NCBI GenBank assembly: GCA_021234155.1
Contig: JAJEKV010000017.1
Coordinates: 3,696,792 to 3,760,791, forward strand
Direction of reading: 5' to 3'
Source: Isoetes taiwanensis
Lineage: Eukaryota; Streptophyta; Lycopodiopsida; Isoetales; Isoetaceae
DNA: 64,000 nucleotides
Below are positions 54,405 through 64,000 of this stretch, piece by piece. A program made the translations under genes and the position numbers. Positions within the stretch are counted from its first letter, which is position 1. Each line of letters begins with the position of its first letter. A model generated the notes under the pieces. It ran no database searches and was not told the DNA's origin. It saw only the letters and a list, made by a program, of their open reading frames with translations.

Positions 54405-56165
54405 TATCTTCACTCTGCGAACACTCATAGAGGATAGCCGGAATCAACGCCAGAACCTGTACTGTTGCTTTGTGGATTTTGCAAAGGCTTTTGACACAGT
54501 GCCTCGGGATAAGTTGTGGGACAGATTGAGACAGCTGGGGACCCCCATCGACTTGCAGAATGCTATATACAGACTATACGAGGCTTGCTCCGGTCGTCTC
54601 ACACTGTCGGGGGAGCCCGTGGTTAGTAGCATTGGGGTGCGCCAGGGCTGCCCTCTATCCCCGACGCTCTTCGGCTTGTACATTGACCAGCTAGAAGAAT
54701 GGCTAGCTGAGCACGGGGGCGGAGGCGCTCAGTTGATGCACCACATAATCCGGCAACTCATATATGCGGATGATATTGACCTGCTTGCATATACCCCAGA
54801 GGACATGCAACGCCACCTGGATGCTTTGGACACTTTCTGCCAATTCACTGGCATGAGAGTTAACTTGGCCAAGACGAGGGTGCTGCTGGTCCCATCATCC
54901 CGGCCACGCCTTCCCCCATTCACTTACTGGGGGGTGTAGTGGAGGTGGCTCAGATCTTATAAGTATTTGGGCATTGAGTTTTCTACTACCACACTTTGGG
55001 ATGCATCCATCAAGGTTACGGGTCATCAAGTAGCCGGAAAGCCCTCAGATGCAATGCAAAACAACGATCACAAGGCGTAGTCAGATGCATGGGGTCACCG
55101 GGCACACTTGTTGAGTGGCCTTGGTTGAACCGGTCCTCCTCTATGGGGCAGAAGTGTGGGGGCGGTGATATCCCTTACCACTTGGAACGATCTAGAGCAG
55201 GTATGAAGGCCTTCTTGGCTCGGGTAATCGGGTGAAATCCACGGTCCCATATCAGATCTTGCTCCGTGAGACAAGGCTTCCTTCCATTACAGAGACTGCT
55301 ACTGAACGTCACATTATTTACTTCCGAAGGTGTGAAGCCCGGCTACCCAACCTTGCTTTGGCGTTGGCCATGGGCCCGCCAGCGACTCAAAAGCCTCTTT
55401 GGAAAGACAAGCAAGCCCAGTGGTTCTCGCGATGGAATGTGCGAGGCAACACAGATGTGGACCCGGTGCATACACCGAAAGGAACGCCTGCCTTTGAAGC
55501 AAGATTTGGATGCTTGCTTCATGGCCAAGCTTTGGGATGCAGAGGCCTGGTCACATGTCAAGGTGGCAAATTATCGACCGCGCAGTTAATCCCATGCTCA
55601 CGAGGGGCCCACACCACTACTGCGCACCCATCTACCCATGAAAAAGCGCGCAGGTGATTGCTTCCATTCGCGACAGTGCACACCACCTCCGCATTGAGAC
55701 ATGGAGATGGATTCGAGCCGCGTGAGGGAGGACTCTCCGGTGCTATCATCATCAGCAGGGCCATTGAGGATGAAAGTCATGCCCTCCGTGCCTGTCCGGC
55801 ATGACGAGCATATCCCGGGCTCGTGATGCTCGGTTAGATGTGCCCCATCGGCCCCCCGCATGAGCTAATCGAGCACGGCCTCAGTAGGCTTGTTGGGATC
55901 GTACCTCAGGGGAGGTAATGGATACGCGGACTTCAGGTTATGCCCCCCGTCCGACATTAACCTCAGCTGTACTTGTGATTATGTATATAACTGTGCAGTA
56001 TGTCAGTATCCTTATTGCTACTAAGGTTTTTCCCCCGAAAACCCTTCGGGGCGGGGGGTTTTTTAATCCTGGTAGTAATACGCCTGCTGCTCTCTCTTTG
56101 TACTTGGGTCCCATAGGCCAGTTGGTCTCCGTGGACGATAAAATCATATTCTATTCTATTCTATT
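54405..56165 (+). pseudogene. LINE A: 5'-truncated reverse transcriptase and C-terminus, with (ATTCT)n tail
   Basis: The frame opens at 54405 (IFTLRTLIEDSRNQRQNLY) and runs CCFVDFAKAFDTVPRDKLW, GVRQGCPLSPTLFGLYIDQL and the catalytic YADDIDLLA, breaking at a TAG at 54937-54939. Later pieces (55232-55800) hold the C-terminal part: VPYQILLRETRLPSITETAT and a HALRACPA zinc-like motif near 55765. A GC-rich hairpin (CCCCCCGAAAACCC...GGGG area, 56031-56065) precedes a 3' end CATAGGCCAGTTGGTCTCCG and a short ATTCT repeat tail at about 56143-56165. It belongs to the same family as LINE B. Frameshifts and stops make it dead. Confidence 0.85.
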
Positions 56166-57406
56166 CCAAGCATAGACCGAGAAATTTAACTATGTAGTGA
56201 GAAAAAAAAAGTAAACAGAACAAAAAAAAAAGGGATACAGCTAAACAATGCAAGATGGAAATTAGAGATGAGAACTCACCGATAAGTTTGTATGGAACAG
56301 AAACTTGTAAAAAATACAAAGGATAAACTTGCACACCTAGCTAGGACTATGGTATTGATAGATACAAAAAAAAACTAGAATCCATAAAAAAAATTGCATA
56401 TAGAAGAAGAGATTTGTGGAAAGAAGTAAATGTAGCAAATCAAGTGGATCAAGGCCATAATTTAGGACTTCTAAATTTACATGATCTGTTGTTTGATGTC
56501 ACGGCCAGATCCACGATGAGTAAAATTTTGAATGTTTGAGTGGTATTACCTAAAGCACTATAAAAAAGAAAAACTATCACAAAATATTGACATTTTAATT
56601 TATAGATCTTGATAAACTTTGAGACTTAGGCTCTTTTTCTTAAGTTGTCTTTTTTTTAATAAGAATCCAATGGAAGTATGCCACTTAATCAAAGAGCTGA
56701 ACTTGTTTCACTATCATTAAGACATGTCTCTCGGTTCAAGTCCAGCTTTTAAAGAGAAAATGAGTCTTATTTTATCGAAGTATTCCCCTGGTGTAAAATA
56801 AGACCCTACTTATTGACCAATAATAAATAAATACATTAAAAAGGGGGGTGGTCTTTTTTTGTGATGGTTTTCCACTGGTGGTTGTGAATATCGCAATTTT
56901 ATAAGACTATAAAATGCACCTTTCAGTGGAATATTATGTGTTGCATTTTGTATTATGGAGTCATGAAACGAAATGCCCACAATCTAGGACATGTTGGAAA
57001 AGGGAATTAGGCTAATGGATAGGCCTGATGTATATCCATGCAATCTAGTCTCCCACATACATGTTTCTTAATATGGCACCAAATCTGATGTGGCATCATT
57101 ACAGATCTGGACTCTGGAGAACGTTGCTGACATATCCTATTTCTCAAGGATCCATAATGATTGCAGCCTATGCAATATGCAAAATTGTGGATGGTGCAAA
57201 GAAGAAACTTGAAAACATGCCGGAACACATTCTAGAATGCCATGGTTGCAACTTGTGGACAATATACAAATGTAGAACCTGTACGAGAGACTTTTGATAA
57301 GATGCATGACTCTACTTGGTTAGTATGTATGTCTCTACTTGGTTGGAGTATTGTGCAATTCAGAATTTCAAGAAAATGCATTTGGAAAGACAACCTCCAA
57401 ATGAAG
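56166..57406. other. Intergenic DNA, no gene seen
   Basis: AT-rich with A-runs (about 56203-56235). No supportable frame. Confidence 0.5.
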
Positions 57407-57557
<151 letters not shown>

Positions 57558-57636
57558 AGTCCTAGAAGCTTGCACTAGCTAACCCATCTTCAGAGAATGT
57601 TGTAATTATCTTGTACAACAAATATGAGGAAGGAAG

Positions 57637-59740
57637 AAAGTATATTTTAACGTCCAGGAAGGCCAACTGGCCTATGAGACGGTCACAATACAATATCTCA
57701 GGTAATATCCAAACACAAAAGAAAACCACAAAAGCCCTATACAACATGTCTCTACCACTGGGATGAAAAAACCCCCTATCTGGGCGCTCAAATTCCCCGT
57801 GTTGTGAGGGACTCTCTGACAGTGGAGACTTGCAGAATGTAGGACGCGAGACGTGCAACCATTGGCGAAGCCAGCAATTGATGAATTGCTATGTCAGAGC
57901 ATCTGAGATCGGCATGAGCTGCTCGGATGTGTGCATATGCCGGACACTCCTGTAGAGCATGGTGTTCATCTTCTACTATCTGCATGTGGCAACACTATCA
58001 TAATCTCTCATCCGGGGGATTCTCTGCCCTCCATCCATACCCCAGCAGCATGTCTCAATTCTGAGATGGTGGGACCCTGTCCTCAGTGCAGCTATGGCTC
58101 TCCGTTTCTTGGTAGAGATGTGTGCTTCAAATATTGGTGTGGGCCATGTTCCAGCGATGGATTAACCTGCGTGTGGTAGTGCTATGTTTTGGGCTTCGCA
58201 AGAGTGAGCACATCCCACAGAGAGGCAGCAAAGCACTCATTCAAATGCAGCTCCTGTTCCTCGATATCCGGCATAGCCATAATTTGTTGATAGTCTATGG
58301 ACCATCTTGCGAGCCACCCCTTACAATGCTCCTGCCACACTCTCTTCAGTCATTGTGGCCCTTGTGCCAATAACAGAGAGAGGGAGACGTTGTGCATCCA
58401 TTTTGTCAACCTTATGGAAATACGCAAGGTGCCTGCTCATAGCAGAATGCTGCAGGGGCCAAAAACCAGTCTCAAACAGCAAAATCAGGTAAGGCACCGT
58501 GTCTTTGACGTCTAGGCTGTATGTCAGGAAGGCCTTCTGTACCCTCTCTAGCTTATCCCAGGTGCTCTTGCTAATCATTTGGACCCCTGCACCTCTACCC
58601 CATACAAAGATCTTTCGGTTCAACGAAAGTGCTCAACAAAGCGCTTTGTGTGTCCAATCGCAGAGATCTATTCTGTAATAGCTATTCTGCATTGCATACA
58701 GGGCTTTCCATCCTGCACTGACCCTTCTTTCTACACAGTCATCCCATAGTATGTTAGCAGAGAAATCGATTCCCAGATACTTAAAGGTCCTTACAACATC
58801 CATCCTTTGTCCTCTATAATAGAAGTCTGGGATATCATGCTGCGCGGACAGGATTGCCAGCAGCTTGGTTTTCTGCTGGTTCACGGTCATTTCTGCTATG
58901 TAACAGAATCCACTGAGAGCGTCCAAATGTTCCTGCATACTCCTAGACGTCTGGGACAATAAGCCCACATCGTCTGCATAGAGCAACTGTTTTATTGTAT
59001 ATGTTTCTGGCAACTGTAGGCCACCACCTCCATGTTCTTGCATCCAGGTCTCCAACTTGTCAATATAGAGTCCAAAGCATTGGAGATAGCGGACATCCCT
59101 GTTTAACACCTATGGTGCTACTCACTCGGTGATCTGACGCAGGCAAAGTGGCATATATTCCGTCATAGAGCCTGTAGATGGCATTCTGCAGATCCTGTGG
59201 GACATGTAGCTCCTACAAGCGCTGCCACAACAGGTCTCGAGGGACCGTATCATATGCCGTCTTAAAATCCACGAAACAGCAATACAAGTCACGTCGGGCA
59301 TTGCGGCTAGCTTCCATAAGAATTCTGAGAGTAAAAATATGGTCAATCGTGGAGTGGGCAGGGCGAAAACCTGCCTGGCCAACTGCACGTACTCCAGTTT
59401 CCTCGGCCCACTGCGTTAACTTCTTCTCCAGCACACCTGCTAGAAGTTTTGCGAGTAATGGGCTCACCATGGTCATACGGTAGTTGGTGGAGTCATCCCT
59501 ACTTCCCGTCTTATGAATAGGGGTGACCTTGCTAACCATCCATTTCTGTGGGAGGCCCTCTCTAATGGCCTGATTGATTATCACTGTCAAAGGCCCTAGC
59601 AAAGCTGGCCCACCCCATTTCAATAGCTCGGCCTGAAGTCCCTGCAAGTCCTTTGCTTTACCATTAGCAAGAGGAAGATAGTTCTGGAAACTTGGAACGA
59701 TGCTCGAATATTGTTTAGCAACACGCATCAGCATGATTTG
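57637..59740 (-). pseudogene. LINE B: reverse transcriptase to 3' end
   Basis: Reads leftwards from about 59740: NGKAKDLQGLQAELLKW, VTPIHKTGSRDDSTNYRM, GQAGFRPAHSTIDHIFTL, YCCFVDFKTAYDTVPRDLLW (to 59213), then GVKQGCPLSP with a frame change, KQLLYADDVGLLS (near 58980), FKYLGIDFSA, and the C-terminal VEDEHHALQECPAYAH motif near 57960. The 3' end CATAGGCCAGTTGGCCTTCC at about 57680-57637 matches LINE A's. Frameshifts occur near 59213, 59105 and 58630. It lacks the endonuclease part, so it is 5'-truncated. Confidence 0.88.
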
Positions 59741-61020
59741 ATTTCAAAGACTACCCTTCTCACATCTATATGCAAAATGGGCTTGACAACAAAACCTTGC
59801 ATATATTTCAATAAACGCACCTAGAAGGCGAAAAGAAGAAGAGCCTAATTTTTCTTAGTATCTTCTATGCTTGTAGCTAGTGGATGAAGGTTTCCACTAC
59901 TTTACTTCAATCAAACTCATGGAATACCATCTCATTGCAGACATCCTGGCCATGCAGGTAATTAAGACTTTATTGGCAGTATGAGCTCTGAGTTCTTACG
60001 TCTTGGACCATAGTGAAAACGCATGGACAACAAGGAGTATGGGGAATGAATACATGAAGCACATTCTGCCACTCATTCCCTCGATCCAATACCAAAGCAA
60101 GGACTAACAATGGTTGAGGTGATGCAACAACTTCATTATGCAAGGACTAACAATTGGTTGAGATGATGCAACAACTTCCATATGCAGTGGCGTTAATATC
60201 AATTTCGTACCACTTTTGTAACATACTTTTACTAGACCAGTTCAATACACTTTAAACATAGGAACTTTCATATTTGCAAAAACGCAGTTTCAGCATATTC
60301 AAGTTGCTGCTTTTTGTGTCAACAAAATACTTAAAATGCTTCTTGTTTCATAGCATAAGTCTCCCCATCAATTTAATGAATCTTATTGGCAATTAAAAGG
60401 AGGGAAAATCAATAATTATCGTTGACAAGGCCTTATGAACAACAAAAAAAGAAAAAACCTTTCATGTTGTCCATAAGTTGTACTAATATTTACATTTTCC
60501 GTGCTGTTAAGTTTTAGTATTTCCATACTGGGATTATCATTTTGTTCATCCTATCTGTAAAGCAATGATATGAACAGTATGCCATTTGGTGTTGTTACAG
60601 AGTTGAGGTACGAAAGAAAATTGATTTCTTTACTGCAATCTATTGCAAAAAAAAAGAATGTGATAATAAATAATTTCCATATGTCATTCTTCTCAACTTA
60701 CATGCCTGATAATTTCTGTAGCAGTTCTGCTCAACTTACATGCCTGGAGATTATTTGACAATGATGTTCCTCTCCATATCAAATGCCGACAAAACTTTCC
60801 CACACGTGCTTCTGTAAGGTATATCCCTCATATAGTAAACGCCCCATAGAAATATAACAATATTACTCGGGTGAAAATGTGTATAATGTAAATCCCACTT
60901 CACTTTTGCCTAAATTTCAAACCTCTAGGGTTGAATTACAAATAAAGGCTGCAAAATTCAGATGGCAAAGTTAATACCTGAAATTGACATGGTATTATTA
61001 ATCAGACATATAATACTCAC
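59741..61020. other. Intron or 3' flank of the BCCP gene; no exon found
   Basis: A last BCCP exon is expected here on the minus strand but none with the usual PLFVI-type ending was seen. A local direct duplication (AAGGACTAACAA...TGCAACAACTTC, units near 60096 and 60138) is present. Confidence 0.4.
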
Positions 61021-63008
61021 AGCTTCCATGCTAATAGGTTTTCCATCCTCTGCTACTATTTCCACAACTGTGCCAGACTGGTCAGCCTAAACCATCATAA
61101 GTAGATTAGTAAGGCAAAAAAATTAATGCTAACTTGCTAACCACAATGCCAAAATGTTGGCTGAAACTCTTCCATTGCGCATTTCAAAGAAAGTGCCAAT
61201 GTGAACAATACTTAGACTAGCCATAATCTGCAAGATGATGTTTGGCTGTTTTCCTAGCAATAATGCAAGAGGATATATGGCTGGGCACTAATGATTAAAT
61301 TCGACGCCAAGATAGAGAAATATCAACTTCGTATATGTCATTTGAGCCAAGTCAAAGCAGTAAAAAATTAGGGGAGCAGACAAAATAAGACAATAGGAGA
61401 TGGTTGAGGAGCAGACAAAAGGCAAAACCCCAGAAAACAGGATCAAGACAACCACTATACCTGTACCTGCTGACATGTTTACCATATACAACTTAAACCA
61501 ATATCTTACCTTTATAAAAGTTCCATACCTCATAGAATGTTCTAAGGAATTTCACTTGTTCAGAGACACAAGCTAGTATTGGTACCAATTTCAGAACCCG
61601 AATATGTTTAAATTACTTACCTCAATTTCATTCATCAACTTCATAGCCTCTATAATGCAAACAACCTGCCCCTTCTGAATTCTGTCTCCAACCTGCAAAG
61701 GATTATGTACATTAATAAAGGTAAAAAAGCAAGATAGGCAGATATTCAATTGTGTTAGAAAACCACATACCTTAACAAATGGTGGCTCCCCTGGAGCAGC
61801 ACAACGGTAAAAAGTTCCAGCCATTGGGGAAAGCATTGGGGGAAATTCAGGTACTGGGGCTGAAACAGGTGCAGAAACTGGAGTTGGCGCTGCAGGCTCT
61901 GGTGGTGGTACATTAACCGGGGCAATAGATGGTACTGAGACAGATGACATTGCAAAAGCAGGGAATGACGTGTGCCCCAAGACATGATGATGATGCATAG
62001 AGTTATCGTGTGCAGGTAATGGCACTGCTTCCCTTTTTCTTATCAGAATTTCATAATCCTTGTTTTTCAACTCCAATTCAACAATATCCTTAGAGTCAAC
62101 AAGTCTGCAAACGAAAAAATACAAAAAATCAGTCTCACATTAAAGGGACCTTAAGCTTCTACTATAGATGTGCTAATTAAAGCCTGACACTTTTTAACAT
62201 ATCCTCTATGATGACAATACAGATATCATTTTACCATTATGATCTCATCAATTTAAGCACACAGCAGCATAAAGTGGTAGATGTTATTAACTCACTTAAT
62301 CAATTGCTTCACCTCAGCGATAAAAGATGAAGTCTCTTTCAGATTGGCAGAAGCCTGTCCCAACCTTTTCGCAAGCTCTTCTGGCTCTTGAATGTTTGTA
62401 ATAGGCGGTGCAAGATCCAGGAATTCAGACTTCACTAAACCGTCCACTGCAATCTGAATGCAGAAGTGCCTAAGATTGGTATAATCATTCAGAAATTGCT
62501 ACATTGTTTTTCGTAACCTACCTCACATGCAGTGTAGGGCCTGTGTGAGTGGCAAATACTTTGCACAGCCTGAAAATGTAGACAACAAATCATTGCTGTT
62601 AGTAATGCAGAACAGAATATTTTGATACGAGTGAAAAGTATAAAATACAGGGACATTTTACAGAAATCATACATGCTCCTTCAGGACTCAAATATCATAG
62701 GCTTCCTATAACCCTCAAATTCAAAGAAGGTGCAATAAGTGGCCAATAGACTCTTCTCTTCTTTCACTATCAGAATGCAAAATTGATTTGAAAGCATCAA
62801 GTTTAAAACATTGTCGAAGGCAACTTACATGGGAAACTTTCTTGAAACTGCAATCTAGTGTATGTCCAAAAAATCCTGAAATTGGCACAGCAGCTTTGAT
62901 TGATGAAATGGGCTGCTGCTTAAGTACAAGTTTATTATCTGCAGCATCCGAGCTGCATGCAGCTAGAACTGCAGGTGGAGCTACAGAAGGAGCACCCAGC
63001 ATTGCCAT
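61021..63008 (-). CDS. BCCP: Biotin carboxyl carrier protein of plastid acetyl-CoA carboxylase, six exons seen
   Basis: Exons 63008-62829, 62569-62522, 62453-62296, 62104-61771, 61692-61621 and 61086-61021 join in phase with GT-AG borders to 286 codons. The N-terminus ([20 protein letters not shown]...) is a Ser/Ala-rich plastid transit peptide. A domain [15 protein letters not shown]/[18 protein letters not shown] leads to a Pro/Ala-rich linker ([14 protein letters not shown]), then [40 protein letters not shown] with the biotinylated Lys in EAMKLM, and [24 protein letters not shown] carries CO2 on biotin between the carboxylase and carboxyltransferase in the first step of fatty acid synthesis. 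The final short exon (usually PLFVI-type, about 8 residues) was not found. Start chosen at ATG 63008, the first Met of the frame. Confidence 0.92.
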
Positions 63009-64000
63009 GTTTGTGCGTTGCAAAAAGCAAGAGGGGAAGCAATGTGCAAGATGGGATCAAACTTGCAGCAAATACCGCTGGGACAATTGTTAAACGAACT
63101 GTCAGCAACCTAAACCCCACAGAACTAAACAAATAGAAGAAAAACGGGAAGATCCAAGTAGTAAAGGAAACAGATGGCAGGAGATGGGAAGTGGGTCCTG
63201 GAAGGATCGCCGGAAATACATGCGATTGCATGCTGCTCGTTCATGCTCAACGTGTGGTCCCCCTTGCTTCTAACGCACCTTTGTTTTAACGCATTGCTTT
63301 TCCGATACCCTTTTTCTGGAAAAGTTGACCTAAAAAAATCTTCAAAGGTTAAGTATATACATGCTCAAAAGTAGCAGCAATACCACATGGGCAATTAAGA
63401 AATTATTTTCCGCTCTTGAAACAAAACGCGGTGTCCTTTATGGGTATTCATTGGCCGGTGACCTTCGTTTATACGCTTTAAATTTTTCAGAATATATAGT
63501 TCTTACATTGGAGCTTGTCTGTTTCTAGTGTGGAATATTCGAAGGGAATGGTAGCAAACTATAACTGGATTTTGATAAGTGCCAATGTAGGTCAATCCAC
63601 ATTGACTCGTTTTTCCTGTTTACACACTAGTAATAACTGGCAAAAATGCCATACCATTACCATTACGAGTAATCGGTGCATGGCGGTCGAGCCATCATTA
63701 TTAAACGGGAACTTCTGCAGACAGGACTTATGTGTTTTTGGATTCCACCTGTAAGGGGCACTTTTTTAATCAAAGAGTGGGTTTTGACTGACATCTTATG
63801 ACATATTCTGAGCATATCTGAAGATTTTATAGTTGTGGTTTTTATTTTTTGGATTGTATTTTGGTCTGGATCTTATTCAGTCATCGGAAGTAACTCTTGC
63901 CCATGCCTATAACCTTGTGCGACACTTTTCCTTTGAAAGGTAAAGGTATGAGCCACATGGCAAGACCAGACACAACATCATAGAAATGAAGTTGGTGCAT
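63009..64000. other. BCCP promoter side and intergenic DNA
   Basis: The 5' untranslated region and promoter of BCCP should lie in about 63009-63400 on the minus strand. No definite TATA box was fixed. No gene is supportable to the window end. Confidence 0.4.

Noticed and set aside
59770-59800. FVVKP on the minus strand as the missing BCCP last exon
   Set aside because: No AG acceptor in the needed phase and the frame continues past the expected stop.

Overview
This is a nuclear window from a land plant. The conserved plant genes (a DUF642 cell-wall protein, the plastid biotin carboxyl carrier protein, the 5' end of enhancer-of-rudimentary) have GT-AG introns and sit far apart in AT-rich DNA packed with decayed transposable elements. 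The mix of Helitrons, a Ty3-type LTR element with extra genes, non-LTR elements, a probable piggyBac-type element and a Rep-like HUH endonuclease fits a large seedless-plant genome, perhaps a fern. That last step is inference.

Layout. 1-1.67 kb: broken DUF4283-like gag/ORF1 (minus). 5.4-6.35 kb: promoter and first two exons of an enhancer-of-rudimentary homologue, then no further exons. 6.97-23.06 kb: a 16-kb inverted repeat made of two dead Helitrons (arms about 7.2 kb each). Each arm has an outer minisatellite full of heat-shock-element motifs. The 1.6-kb central island holds a broken HUH/YxxK Rep-like gene. 23.58-26.08 kb: a third Helitron copy, cut at its second intron. 27.65-28.10 kb: a compact heat-shock-type promoter driving an unrecognised reading frame (minus). 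29.04-39.05 kb: a Ty3-type LTR retrotransposon (minus) with its 5' LTR, a tRNA-Met primer site, two accessory genes, broken gag-pol and no visible 3' LTR. 39.68-41.15 kb: DUF642 gene. 41.41-44.04 kb: a TTAA-flanked element with perfect 15-bp terminal inverted repeats. 45.6-50.3 kb: small repeats, a long perfect-like hairpin and a 712-bp foldback. 50.77-51.66 kb: last exons of an unrecognised gene (minus). 54.4-56.2 and 57.6-59.7 kb: two decayed LINEs in opposite orientation. 61.0-63.0 kb: BCCP gene (minus).

Main result. The first gene of the LTR retrotransposon, 35814-36887 minus, encodes a 357-residue protein that ends in a clear, full-length histone H3 fold. It begins with a near copy of the H3 tail start (ASTKSTAR against ARTKQTAR), and a large acidic/basic insert lies between the two. 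Its reading frame and that of the next accessory gene (510 residues, unknown) are intact, while gag-pol carries several frameshifts and stops. Two identical 65-bp hairpins separate the two accessory genes. An LTR retrotransposon carrying its own H3-like chromatin protein is the best candidate here for an undescribed system. Secondary points are the HSE-rich Helitron arms, the Rep-like HUH gene between them, and the TTAA element.
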